Of a stretch of 22,859 nt of DNA, positions 1 to 9,432 are shown in pieces. The position numbers were made by a program, and so were the translations under genes. The notes under the pieces are model-generated. The model worked only from the letters and a program-made list of their open reading frames with translations, searched no databases and was not told the origin of the DNA. Origin of the DNA: Hypsibius dujardini (taxonomy: Eukaryota > Tardigrada > Eutardigrada > Parachela > Hypsibiidae). The stretch lies in NCBI GenBank assembly GCA_001579985.1, contig LRSR01006916.1, positions 1-22,859 of the forward strand. The letters are read 5' to 3'. The number at the start of each line of letters is the position of its first letter. The first letter of the stretch is position 1.

Positions 1-332
1 AAGAGGTCGGCGGTCATTCCGTCACGACGACTTCCATTACTGGAAAGGCCTTGTTCGTGAGTACCTTCGACAGCGTGAAAAGACCAAACGGGAGGAACTT
101 GCAGCCCACCGAACCTTGGACAAGTATGAAGTCGTGTAGCGGTTTACCGTAGAAAATCATCATATACTTAATGTACCTCCTATCCCTCTCTAGGCTAGTG
201 CAAATCCACGAAAGCCTCAACTTTCAGACCACCGGCCTGCGTCACCTGAAACAGCGCATGGGTGACCTGGAAGCAATCGTTGGTAAACTCTCCGCCTCAG
301 TGGCGGCCCGGCCGGCTGCAGCTGCACCTTGA
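1..332 (+). CDS. C-terminal end of a probable TRPM-family cation channel (partial)
   Basis: Two exons are visible, 1-123 (codons start at base 2) and 194-332. They are joined across a 70-bp intron that begins GTATGA and ends CTCTCTAG; the split codon AA|G restores Lys and the frame ends at TGA 330-332. The first exon encodes a basic, aromatic stretch (HYWKGLVREYL, then RQREKTKREEL). The second encodes a leucine heptad-like helix (LRHLKQRMGDLEAIVGKL) and an Ala/Pro-rich end. A tryptophan-containing basic helix followed by a short coiled coil that closes the protein is the usual end of TRPM channels, where the coil helps tetramer assembly. I infer the family from this tail only; no pore or TRP box is in the window. 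Another coiled-coil membrane protein, such as a chitin synthase tail, is possible. The protein extends beyond the left edge. Confidence 0.45.
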
Positions 333-2017
333 GCGACGACCTCACCATATACGAGCGCTATCGCGATGGCACGCCTGGAAGTGGAGTGTATCAGGTCAGT
401 TGAATTTTATGTGATTCACGTTTTTGGGTTTTATTTGTTTGACCGGGTTTTCGGTACACATTGTTATCACGCTGTGAATCAGTCTGTTAGTTTTCTCAGT
501 TTGCTAGCCTATGGTTGTGTTGGTTTGACTCCGTTTGGAATCTTTCGGGCGTGTTATAGACAATCCTGTCTTCCTATGAATTCGAGTTTATAATGAAGAA
601 GTATTGCTGATCCTGTGTCCCCATCTCCATGTATCGGGCAATATCTGGCACTGCCTTTACATTCAGTAGCGCTGTATGTATGTCTGTTAGTCTCTATCTC
701 TCTGTCTGCCTGTTTGTTTCCTGTCTGTCTGTCTGTCTGCTGACTGTTTGTGTCGGTGAATCTCCCTGTGTCTCTGTTTAGTCTCAGTTATCTATATTCG
801 GTGTATCGTGCACAATACCAGATGATCGTCACGGCACTTGCTGCGGAAGAAAAGCCCCAAACCTCCGCATAGACTCGACTGTTTAACATCGGACCGACTG
901 TATCGATTTTTGATTAATACTGTTGATCCCTCTCGCCAGTGTGCGATCACACACTACTGATCACTATGTTCATCACAAACTCATGCCGCCTCGGGGCGGA
1001 AACTCAGTCCGCCTTACCTCGTCAAACAGGTCCCACGAGTACGCTCTTGCCTCGCGACGACGCACAGGCATTTCTCGCAGTTGTTCAGTGTGCAATTCCG
1101 TACGTATACTGCAAGCGCCCCCTGCAAAACCATACACGCACACTCACAGTACGGTATGGGGTGGTATGTTGTCCCTTCCTCCCTGCCGGCGTATCGCAGT
1201 TGTGTATCAGATCGCGATAAAACAGACGCACTCGCGCTAGACTTTTCACCTTCTCTAATGCAAACACACGACGGATCTCTCTCCGGTAAAATAGTGTCTG
1301 GCCCCTTTTTCTAATCAATCTTGATCAAACCAGCTGTCAACTACGGGAAAAAAACCCCTATGCGCACAATCTGCTCTAATAACGTTCACAGACAACGTCA
1401 CTAACAAACTGACATCCCTTGGTATGCGCTTCAACCTTCGGGAGAGACAAGACAACAACTGGGCCGGAGCCCGGAGGTTTATTTTTTGCCAGAGACACTT
1501 CACGTCTTTACCACACAAACCTCTGCTCATCTCTCCACTGAACCATCAAGGAATCGTAAATTCACTTTCATATATGTTGGAGAAAGGTACCTGACTGACG
1601 TATACGCGCTTGTGTGCTCCTCGTAATATCCGTCTCCAAGGCCAGGTTCGTCTCTCGTGCCTCGACTCACGCCACACCCGGACTCTCGTACAGCTGAACG
1701 GAAAATTCAAATTGCGGGTGTGTGTATCATCTGACCAACGTTTTCTTTGGGCTTTCATGTCAGAGACACTTATCTCCACAAGTGAGTGAGCAGACTTTTC
1801 CCAACGGACAGTACTCAGTACAAGCTTTAATCTCATCTCGACATTGCACGATTTCCCTGACTGTATTTATAACTGCACAAAATACCACAGAGAAAGGCTC
1901 GCTGGTTTTGCACGATCACACATCTCTACTATCTAATCTGTTAAGCCGACCGGATTGAAACGCTAATTTTGTTAATTAGCACGTGGCTTAAGAAGGAACT
2001 GAACGCAACGGAGCAAC
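333..2017. other. Intergenic spacer between the TRPM-like end and the receptor gene
   Basis: No open frame here resembles a protein: the short ones at 923-1318 and 1546-1836 overlap on both strands and carry no recognisable motif. The stretch holds a CTGT-rich simple repeat (676-755). Its last 150 bases should contain the receptor promoter and 5' leader; a weak TATA-like string (TATTTATA) lies at 1864-1871, about 150 bases before the receptor ATG. I see nothing else. Confidence 0.6.
676..755. repeat. CTGT-type simple repeat
   Basis: A run of CTGT/CTGTCTGC units, perfect for about five units near 720-740 and degenerate on both sides. It is the reverse complement of the CAGA arrays found later in the window at 5676-5801 and 16979-17057. 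Confidence 0.8.
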
Positions 2018-2918
2018 ATGGACCGCGGAATCACATTAACGGTTGTCTTGGCCTTTATCGGCCTCTCCCTCGGCAGTCTCTCCGCAGCGCCAACGGGTAT
2101 GTATACTTACTGTTTGCCTGTCTACGTCTACCCCGAGGACGTGAAGAAGAATACGAATAGTGATACGAACCTAGAAAATAACTCGAGTTGGCCGAAACAA
2201 TTGATTTTTTAAACTATTTATTTGCATAATTAATATTATTTTGCACTTAAATGAAAACATTTGAGGGCGCATATTCCAATAGGATTTGATCGATCAAACC
2301 TTCACAATTATGTCCATTGTTTCTGTTTTATTTATTTCGACGGACTGTTTCAGTGTTATGTATTTATCCTCTATTTTATTAGCTAAATTTTATATTGCTA
2401 TGTAATTATAAATTTAGCCGATTCAGTAATTTCTTAGGCCGCCCACAATTCTGTCATAGGCTGTAAAATCCGCAAGAGAGGCTCACGAGAACAACGACTG
2501 GCCATATATTTTACCGTGAAGAATATAATAGCCATGTGCTCGTCCATAATTTATATTTTTGTATAATATTTATTTTTTCGGATGGTCTTTATTATTACTA
2601 TTTATTTTTTTCTCATTGGATAAATTGCATTTTATCATGCAGTTATAAATTCATGATTTTTTTTACGGCCAAGTCGTGTTTTGTGAGTCTGCGACTCTTT
2701 CAATGACTCTAAAACCCGGAAGAGACCGCTCACGATAACGATGACTGACCATATTTACCATGAACAATATATAACAGCTAAGTGGCCGACCCACTCGCCA
2801 TTGTCCCGGTCGCTGGTCGCCGCTCGCTCGTGCTCGGTCAGCCTCCTACGCCGGAAACAGAGACCTTTCCATTGGTAATCGTGCCTGCCTTGCAAGGTCT
2901 ATTTGCCTGGGCGGACCA

Positions 2919-2949
<31 letters not shown>

Positions 2950-4938
2950 TTAAGTGGGATGGAATATTATTTCAAATCGACATCCATACCTGTCGCTTAT
3001 TTGCTTGCTTCATGCCAGGAATTTGGCTCAGGCATACAGACATGTATGCCTGCCTGACTGTAGACACGAGTAGCGGCAGGACCCGGTCTAAAGCTGGAAC
3101 ATTTAATCGGTAGATCGGTGTTCGCACCGCTTGAACATTTTTATTGATTTTTTTTGGTGGAATGAAGAGCATTTTTTGGCTCGTCGTCGAGTGTTATTCA
3201 TGCGCGTACAACCGTACTCGGTGTGTTAGTGAGGAAACAATATGATGATGATGCAGCAGGACTGGGATGTTGCTTTCAATCCCATGCGAATTGTGTTTTC
3301 TGCTGGGATGATGAAGAACTCCATTAGCAATGTGATATTGTGTAATCATGCGAGCTGACGTGTGTGTGAGACTGATCGATTGTTACGTCCGTGCGCCGTG
3401 ATGCACAATCATCCTTGCTCTCATATGTTAAAACGGAAAATGATGAATTCACGGGTTATTTGCATGCAGCAACTATTTATACTAGTAGTAATTAATTCGT
3501 AAAATTCTTGCCAAGAATTGTAAAATAAAAGTCAGGAATCGTCATCCAAAATATCTTGACAGTTTATATAAAACGTTCAAAAGTTTTATTCAGTAAGCAT
3601 TAATATTTTCTTATCACATTATACAATACATTTTTTTCATTATTAGCGCTTCATTTCGGTAAAAATGTATGCAGAATTTTTATTGTTCATAATTGTCATT
3701 ATTGGCATTTTGTTGAGGGAAAATGTATATAACATCTTATAACATTATTGGTATATTATTTGATTATCGTCTCCTGATTTAGTAAGTCCTTCTCAAATGT
3801 TATACAAATACGGTACATGTACTGAGCGTTGAAAACTCGACAATCTACTCGACAGTTGAGACAGTCTACTCGAAAAACCTTTTCCTTCCAGTCCACAATT
3901 GTGTTACATTATTTTTCTTTCACAGTTAACACAACTGCCGGAAAAGACCTATCACCATCCTCCCCCACTGAGTCTACAGACAGTCCACTGGCGAACGAAG
4001 AGACCCTCTTCAAGGACCTCTTCGATAATTACAACAAAAATCTCCGACCTAATTACAATACCAGCAATGAGCCGTTGCAGGTGGAATTGGGACTCGCCGT
4101 TCGACGTATCGAGTATCTGGTACGTGACGGTATAGTCTCGAAAAATCCACACCCCTCAGTGCTGAGGAATTTTTGCCAAACACACCTGCGCTTTTCTCGC
4201 ATTTTTGCTCAATCAACTTTTTACGACGATGAAAAAGAGTTTACCGTGTGTGCTTTGCACAGCCAGCAGCATTAACGGGATATTGATTTTACCGTCTTGT
4301 CACGTAGGACGAAAAACGGCAGACTTTATTGTTCCACGGTACGACACGGCTACGGTGGATGGACAAGCGATTAGCGTGGGATCAACAGGACTATGAACAG
4401 ATCGCCAACATTGCCTATCCCTCGTATGCCCTCTGGGTACCGGATATCCGTCTGCAGAATCAGTATGTGTACTCTATCTCTCACCTGAATTTGCTGAATG
4501 CCTCATTTTATATTATCTTGGCTTTTACCGACTAAATATACTCTTCACATTCCAAATGACTACATTGACTCTAAAATCGTATATTTAAACGAACACATAA
4601 ATTCTCGTGAAATTTTCCGCGGCAAAAAATGATTGAAGATCAATGGATTATTTATATTACAGTTTCTTTTCTAGAGAAAAAAACAACCATATTTATAGAT
4701 TAAGACATAAAACATTATAGATCATAATGTAAAATATCCTTTCCCAAAAAATGACATACACATTTTTTTGAAGTAGAAAGTAAGTATCCTGACGAAGAAT
4801 AAATATACAAAAATTCTTGGTAAGAATAATTTTATGTACTAATCTGTATTTGTATTTAAATTATTCTTGCTACGGATGATTTTATTTGCTTTTGACATTT
4901 TTTATTTAGTGCTCATGAATCAATAATAAATAATAATA

Positions 4939-4970
<32 letters not shown>

Positions 4971-5724
4971 TATCATGCCTTACCTGTTACGATCGAATTT
5001 AATGAAACCACAAAATTCCGTTCTTTTTCAGGGCTGCCCAATTGGGAGTGAAGACATTCGAGCACGGATTAGCCAATATTTACTCCGACGGTCAAGTCTA
5101 CCTGTCTACGCAGTCCGCCTTCACCGTCTACTGCGGAATGGATTTTGGCAAGTGGCCGTACGACGTGCAGTCTTGCACCATCGAATTCGAGTCCTTCACA
5201 ATGGATGGCACTAGGGTCGACCTCCGAATGATGGGCCAAAATTCTACGGTAGCCGTGGAGACCTCTCCATACGCCTCCTTGAACGAATGGCACGTCCTGG
5301 GGATGGTCGCGCTAAAAAATGTCAAAAGATACGAATGCTGTCCAGGGGTATGTTTTGGTTTGCCAAACAAGAAATCAGATAGCTTTTAATTTGTTTTTCC
5401 TCATATATTTACAGGAGTTTCACAGCATTTACTTCACTATTCGGTTACAACGAAATCAGCCGTTTTACCGTCCACTTCTGCTAACACCCATGATTGTTAT
5501 GGTATTCGCGTCATGGCTCCTCTTCCTTCTGCCATTGCAGAGTTGCATGAAATTCGTCATTGGAGCGATTGAACTGGTGTTTGTCGCATCGTTCGCCCTG
5601 TTCCTTAAGAGCTATTTACCGCCCTCAATTGAGGAAATTCCCTATATTGGTAGGTTTAATTGGCCAACACAAACAAGCAAACAGGCAGATAAACAGACAG
5701 ACAGACAGAGAGACACAGATAGAC

Positions 5725-5755
<31 letters not shown>

Positions 5756-6191
5756 CAGAGACAGAGAGGCAGACAGGCAGACAGGCAGACAGACAGACCT
5801 AGTTTTTCTTTCTGAAAATCATGATTTTTTATACTTTACAGTAACACTAAACTTGAACACGATGGTGCTTGTCCTTCTGGCTCTCTTCATCCAGAGCGCT
5901 CTCCTCTTCATGTCCCGCCTGAAGTGTGCTATGCCCCATCCACTGAAGACCCTCTTCCTCGACGGCCTTGGTCGGGCCTGCTGTCTCAAGCTCCCCAACG
6001 GCTACACCAAAAGCAATCTAGGACTCCAATTAACTGCGGAAGGTCAAGAAGTGGACCACTTCGAAATGAGCGACAGCTCAGACGCGCTGACCAGTGAAAA
6101 GACCCGTCACGAATGGGCCACACTAGCATCCGTCTTGAATCGAGTTTGCTTTACCATTCATGTGGTAGTTTGTTTAATCGTGCTGCTCTAA
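2018..6191 (+). CDS. Cys-loop ligand-gated ion channel subunit, divergent nicotinic acetylcholine receptor alpha-like
   Basis: Exons are 2018-2096, 3926-4119, 4308-4462, 5032-5347, 5415-5649 and 5842-6191. All introns are GT/AG, phases match, and the total is 1329 nt (442 residues). The ATG has A at -3 and G at +4 and opens a signal peptide (residues 1-24). The extracellular domain has WVPDI (134-138), the Cys-loop C177-X13-C191 with WPYD in place of the usual FPFD, and adjacent cysteines YECC (243-246), the mark of nicotinic alpha-type subunits. M1 is about 266-288, M2 294-316, M3 333-350 and M4 about 420-442, with a short M3-M4 loop of about 70 residues. Such subunits form pentameric channels in the plasma membrane. 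Oddities: loop A has Gln141, loop B Phe198, loop D Thr103 and late loop C Phe250 where nicotinic alpha subunits carry Tyr, Trp, Trp and Tyr. M2 lacks the GEK entry motif (CMK here) and the 9' Leu (Val303), and has Glu at 7'. The ligand and ion selectivity cannot be deduced. Confidence 0.9.
2322..2790. repeat. Diverged tandem duplication, unit about 240 bp
   Basis: Copy 1 (about 2322-2562) and copy 2 (about 2563-2790) share an ordered set of similar blocks. TTCGACGGACTGTTT matches TTCGGATGGTCTTTA, and TTATAAATT (2406, 2643) is followed by GGCTGTAAAATCCGCAAGAG versus GACTCTAAAACCCGGAAGAG. Then come GCTCACGA, CGACTGGCCATAT versus TGACTGACCATAT, and a TTTACC-GTGAA block. The copies are clearly related but differ at many sites, so the duplication is old. 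Confidence 0.65.
2919..2944. repeat. AC dinucleotide microsatellite
   Basis: Thirteen consecutive AC units within receptor intron 1. Confidence 0.95.
4463..5031 (+). other. Receptor intron 3 with AAT microsatellite
   Basis: The donor is GTATGTGT; the acceptor is TTCTTTTTCAG. The intron is strongly AT-rich and holds an AAT/AATAAATAAT microsatellite at 4922-4969. No exon-like segment is seen. Confidence 0.8.
5676..5801. repeat. CAGA-type simple repeat filling receptor intron 5
   Basis: Degenerate CAGA/CAGACAGAGAGA units occupy most of the 192-bp intron 5650-5841, which lies between the M2 and M3 exons. The intron length is a multiple of three and the receptor frame reads through it without a stop. 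Confidence 0.9.
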
Positions 6192-6383
6192 CTTTATCAG
6201 CACACAAGTTGTCTTTCCCAAAATCCTAAACAAGTATTCTTTTCTCTAATGACAGCGTGTCCAGCCAAAGGCGTTTCACCATGGCTCTGTACAGTTTGAT
6301 TTTTGTTCCCGTTCTGTTTATACTTAAACTATGCCACCCTTACTAGTATTTTTCTACATGCAAGGTACATACATGTATACATT

Positions 6384-6389
6384 AATAAA
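6384..6389 (+). terminator. Candidate polyadenylation signal of the receptor gene
   Basis: AATAAA lies 193 bases after the receptor stop and is the first canonical hexamer downstream on the + strand. Confidence 0.4.
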
Positions 6390-6580
6390 TACCGTAAGCG
6401 GTATTAGTTAACAATACTTATTATATTATTAATATTATTATTATTTAGTATTATTAATATTAATATTTCAAAAATATGTTATTAATATTATAAAGCCAAA
6501 TATTTAATTTCTATCGAATTTATATTTTAACATTATACATGTATGACTTTATAGTTGCATTCCTATCACTTACTTATATG

Positions 6581-6586
6581 TTTATT
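6581..6586 (-). terminator. Candidate polyadenylation signal of PNP
   Basis: TTTATT on the + strand reads AATAAA on the - strand, about 107 bases beyond the PNP stop. The surroundings are so AT-rich that chance hexamers are likely. Confidence 0.3.
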
Positions 6587-6692
6587 ATATTACAATAACA
6601 ATATACAATATACATAATATAATAATATACAATATTACAATAAATACTATAGGCAGAAGACAAAAAATTGATTGCGGGAAAATCAAGTATAT

Positions 6693-9432
6693 TTAATGGC
6701 CGTTTTTTCCGTTATGTCCATTGTGAACGTCATCATCGTCCTTAACGTCGCTGACCGCGGTAGCCGGTCCCTCGTATTCATCAGCAATACGGAAGATCAG
6801 CTCACTGATCAATCGCTGCAAGTCGTGGGCGCGTTGTTTGCCGACAATCAGTACGGCCTCGTGGTCGGGGAAGTCGTCGCTGTCGTGTTCCTGCACCACG
6901 TTGTTAGTGATGAGCGAGATCCCCAGCACACGGAGTCCGCAGTGTCGGGCGACTATCACTTCCGGTGCTGTGGACATACCTAAAACACGGCCCAGTGTCG
7001 TTTAGTTTAATTTAAATAGGAATTTAAAATACGCAAAATAAGCTTTTATTTATTATTTATTTATTTAAACTCAGACGCGTTTTGATTTTAAATTTATTTT
7101 AAATTATAAACTGAAAAACTATACAGTAGTACAGTGGTGGTTTGTTATACTACAGGTACGGTGTTTTAATTCAAATCTAGGTTAAAGTACCGAAAACGAT
7201 GTTTCTATTTTTAATTAAACAGTTTTTTGCTTTAAAATCAGACGTGACAATTTTAAGTTTAATTTGAATTCAACATTTTGATTAAGCAACACTCACGCTG
7301 CCATAGGATAACGGCTTTAAATAACGGAGGAAACTAATTTCTTACCCATGCAGTCGGATCCGAGGGTTCGGAAAGCTTTGGCTTCAGACACGGTCTCGAA
7401 ACACGGTCCGCTGACCATTGTGTAAACGCCTTCGCGGAGGATTTCATCCAAACCAAGATTGGTAGCCACATTGCGAGCGAGTTCACGAAGATCTCTGTCG
7501 TAGGCACCGCAAAGAGACACAAATCGAGGCCCCCAACTAAAATTATAACAAATATCCGTGATCAAAAAGAATTTTGTTAGCGCACAGATCCCCAATGTTT
7601 TCCCAATTCAAAACACAATTTCGAAGTCAACATTTAAAATTTCATTTAATTTGTTACGAATGTTTTTCATAATCTGGCAAATTGTTGAAGGAAATGCCGG
7701 TCAAACAGATCTTCTGTTATTGCACTTGTCTGTTTTAGGTTCAGGAAATCCTTCTAATTTAGTATTAATTAATCAGGTGGTGGTGGCGTATAATCTTATC
7801 TCGCCTCTGATTAAAGGGAACCTCTTCAATGCGGCAAAATTCTTCCGCTCGGTTAAGTTCGAGATAAGTGAGACACAATTCCTGAAAATCTCAACTCCTT
7901 TGTTTGATCAATTGTAAACGTACATCTAAAAGGTGAATATCCCTTCGGGCGAGAGAACCACGGGGAATTGTTTTTCGAAAGCGGTACAAACAATGGAATT
8001 GAGCGTCAAGACATATTTGTAGTTCGACGACCGGGTCACGCAGCCAATGCCGATATAATCAGGTTCGACCGAAATTGAAAAACTCGAAACGTTATAAGTT
8101 TCAGCATTAAATTGTGCATTTAATAGCGTTTAAGATGTTTTGAATATGTTTCTGAAAGATTCTTAAAAGTTGTTTTTGTATTCATACGGTGCCATGTACA
8201 ATATATAAATCTCGTATTAGGGCGTGGACGACATTTAAAATGTAGGACTCACCGGCGGTCGTTCTGCCCCATCAAGGGATTATTTCCCGCCAATCCCGGC
8301 ATGTTAATGTGGTCCTTGATCAGCATAATGTCTCCTATCTTGAATTCTGGATTGAGGCCACTAGAAAAATACACCGTAATTTAGTTAGGAATCTAACGCT
8401 GTACATCAATGATTTTTTCCGTACAAAGCACGACAATGACCCTACCCAGCAGCATTCGTGACAATGACGGTGTGAACGCCCAACAATTTGAAGACCCTCA
8501 CTGGAATTGTTGTCTGAAAGGAAACGTTTATGTTAATTGAAAAGGTTTGTCTTTGTCATCAGCCAGCCAGTTTATGTCTACCTGTTGTACAGTTATACAT
8601 ATTCGCGAATATTTATGTTACTGTATTTTTGCGTTAGACAGGGACAGCGTACGAGCTGTGGAACGTTTTATCGGCCACGCGGCGCTTGTGCGATGTGTTA
8701 GGTGCACACAGCCGTGCACACGTTCCACTCCAGTACGACTGTCCCTGTCTAATGCGAATAGACAGCAATATAGCGTATAATAATACACTATTGTAAATAT
8801 TTATATTAATAATACGTAATTAATAATATATATTCATGTATAGTTTATAGTTGCATAAATAAATGGATATTATGTTAATATAAGCGGATACTGTTTTTTA
8901 CTCCTTTTAATTATCTTTGGGTGCAGCAGTATCGGTCGCAATTAAAGCCTGACATACTTTTGACATGTCATAGCCCTCGTAGAAATGAAAGCGCCCCTGC
9001 ATGCAGACGACGGTCACACCGTTCAGCAGTCCAAACACCAAACGCCCAACGTGGCCGTGCACTGCAAACAAAAAGCTGTTGGCTATCCATGAGTGATTAT
9101 GAAAAATATTTAAAAAAAACATATATAGTAAATTGCAATAGCCGTTTACATATGTCTGCGTACCGGTACTGGTGGGAAAGTAGGGAATATCCTCATAGTT
9201 GAAAGCATCAGGGTTCTCCAGGAGGTCTGCCAGACCGCCGAGGCCGGAGCCGCAAATGACGGCCAGGCTCGGCCGGTGATGAGTTCGTTTGAGGAGGGAT
9301 TCGGCAATGTCCTCATACTGCTCATACTCGTGGGTGAAACTGCAAATGGGGATTTTCGAGAAATAAATATATAATATTACTCCCTTTTCCCAGCACTTAC
9401 TCATCGACGGTTTTTCTGGCTGGTTGAGGCAT
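6693..9432 (-). CDS. PNP: Purine nucleoside phosphorylase (trimeric, PNP/MTAP family)
   Basis: Exons in transcript order are 9432-9401, 9339-9164, 9061-8958, 8513-8446, 8360-8253, 7536-7346 and 6979-6693. All are GT/AG with compatible phases, 966 nt in total (321 residues). The enzyme cleaves inosine and guanosine with phosphate to free base and ribose-1-phosphate (cytosolic purine salvage). Visible motifs: phosphate loop CGSGLGGL (Ser42), GRFHFYEG (Arg93, His95, Tyr97), TNAAGG (123-128), GPCFET with Phe209/Glu210, GMST (Met228, Ser229), SLITNN with Asn252, and His266. These correspond to the human catalytic and base-binding residues. The Asn is the type that selects 6-oxopurines, which favours PNP over the MTAP branch. 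The ATG has A at -3. The C-terminus carries an extra tail of about 30 residues, rich in Asp, His, Asn and Gly, that human PNP (289 residues) lacks. The position equivalent to the Ser before the Phe-Glu pair is Cys208. Confidence 0.96.
6980..7345 (-). other. PNP intron 6
   Basis: The 366-bp intron between the GPCFET exon and the last exon has a GTAAGA donor and a TTTTAG acceptor on the - strand. It is AT-rich; no further feature is seen. Confidence 0.85.
7537..8252 (-). other. PNP intron 5
   Basis: The 716-bp intron has a GTGAGT donor and an AATTTTAG acceptor. A more GC-balanced island at about 7930-8070 stands out from its AT-rich flanks and may be a fragment of a mobile element. The 119-codon open frame on the + strand at 7558-7917 has no recognisable domain. 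Confidence 0.75.
8615..8771. repeat. Large imperfect hairpin (foldback) in PNP intron 3
   Basis: Bases 8631-8666 pair with 8720-8756 almost completely: TTAGACAGGGACAG in the left arm matches the reverse complement of CTGTCCCTGTCTAA, and both arms end in a shared GGAACGT. A weaker extension covers 8615-8630 and 8757-8771. The 53-nt loop contains its own GTGCAC...GTGCAC pairing. It may be a small foldback transposon or an RNA hairpin; no clear target-site duplication was found. Confidence 0.7.

Larger units (their letters stand above)
2097..3925 (+). other. Receptor intron 1 (1.83 kb)
   Basis: The donor is GTATGT after the signal-peptide exon; the acceptor is TTTCTTTCACAG. The intron contains a perfect 14-bp palindrome (TTTGATCGATCAAA, 2285-2298), a tandem 240-bp duplication (2322-2790) and an AC microsatellite (2919-2944). 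The rest is AT-rich with no convincing exon. Confidence 0.8.
6192..6692. other. Convergent 3' intergenic region between receptor and PNP
   Basis: The 501 bases between the two stop codons are very AT-rich (ATTAATATTATT tracts at 6417-6500). They should hold both 3' UTRs. Candidate polyadenylation signals are listed separately. Confidence 0.75.

Noticed and set aside
923-1318. Overlapping open frames in the first spacer
   Set aside because: Several frames are open on both strands over the same GC-balanced stretch with no motif; chance is the simplest explanation.
7558-7917. 119-codon open frame on the + strand in PNP intron 5
   Set aside because: It has no recognisable domain and lies wholly within an intron of a well-supported gene on the other strand.
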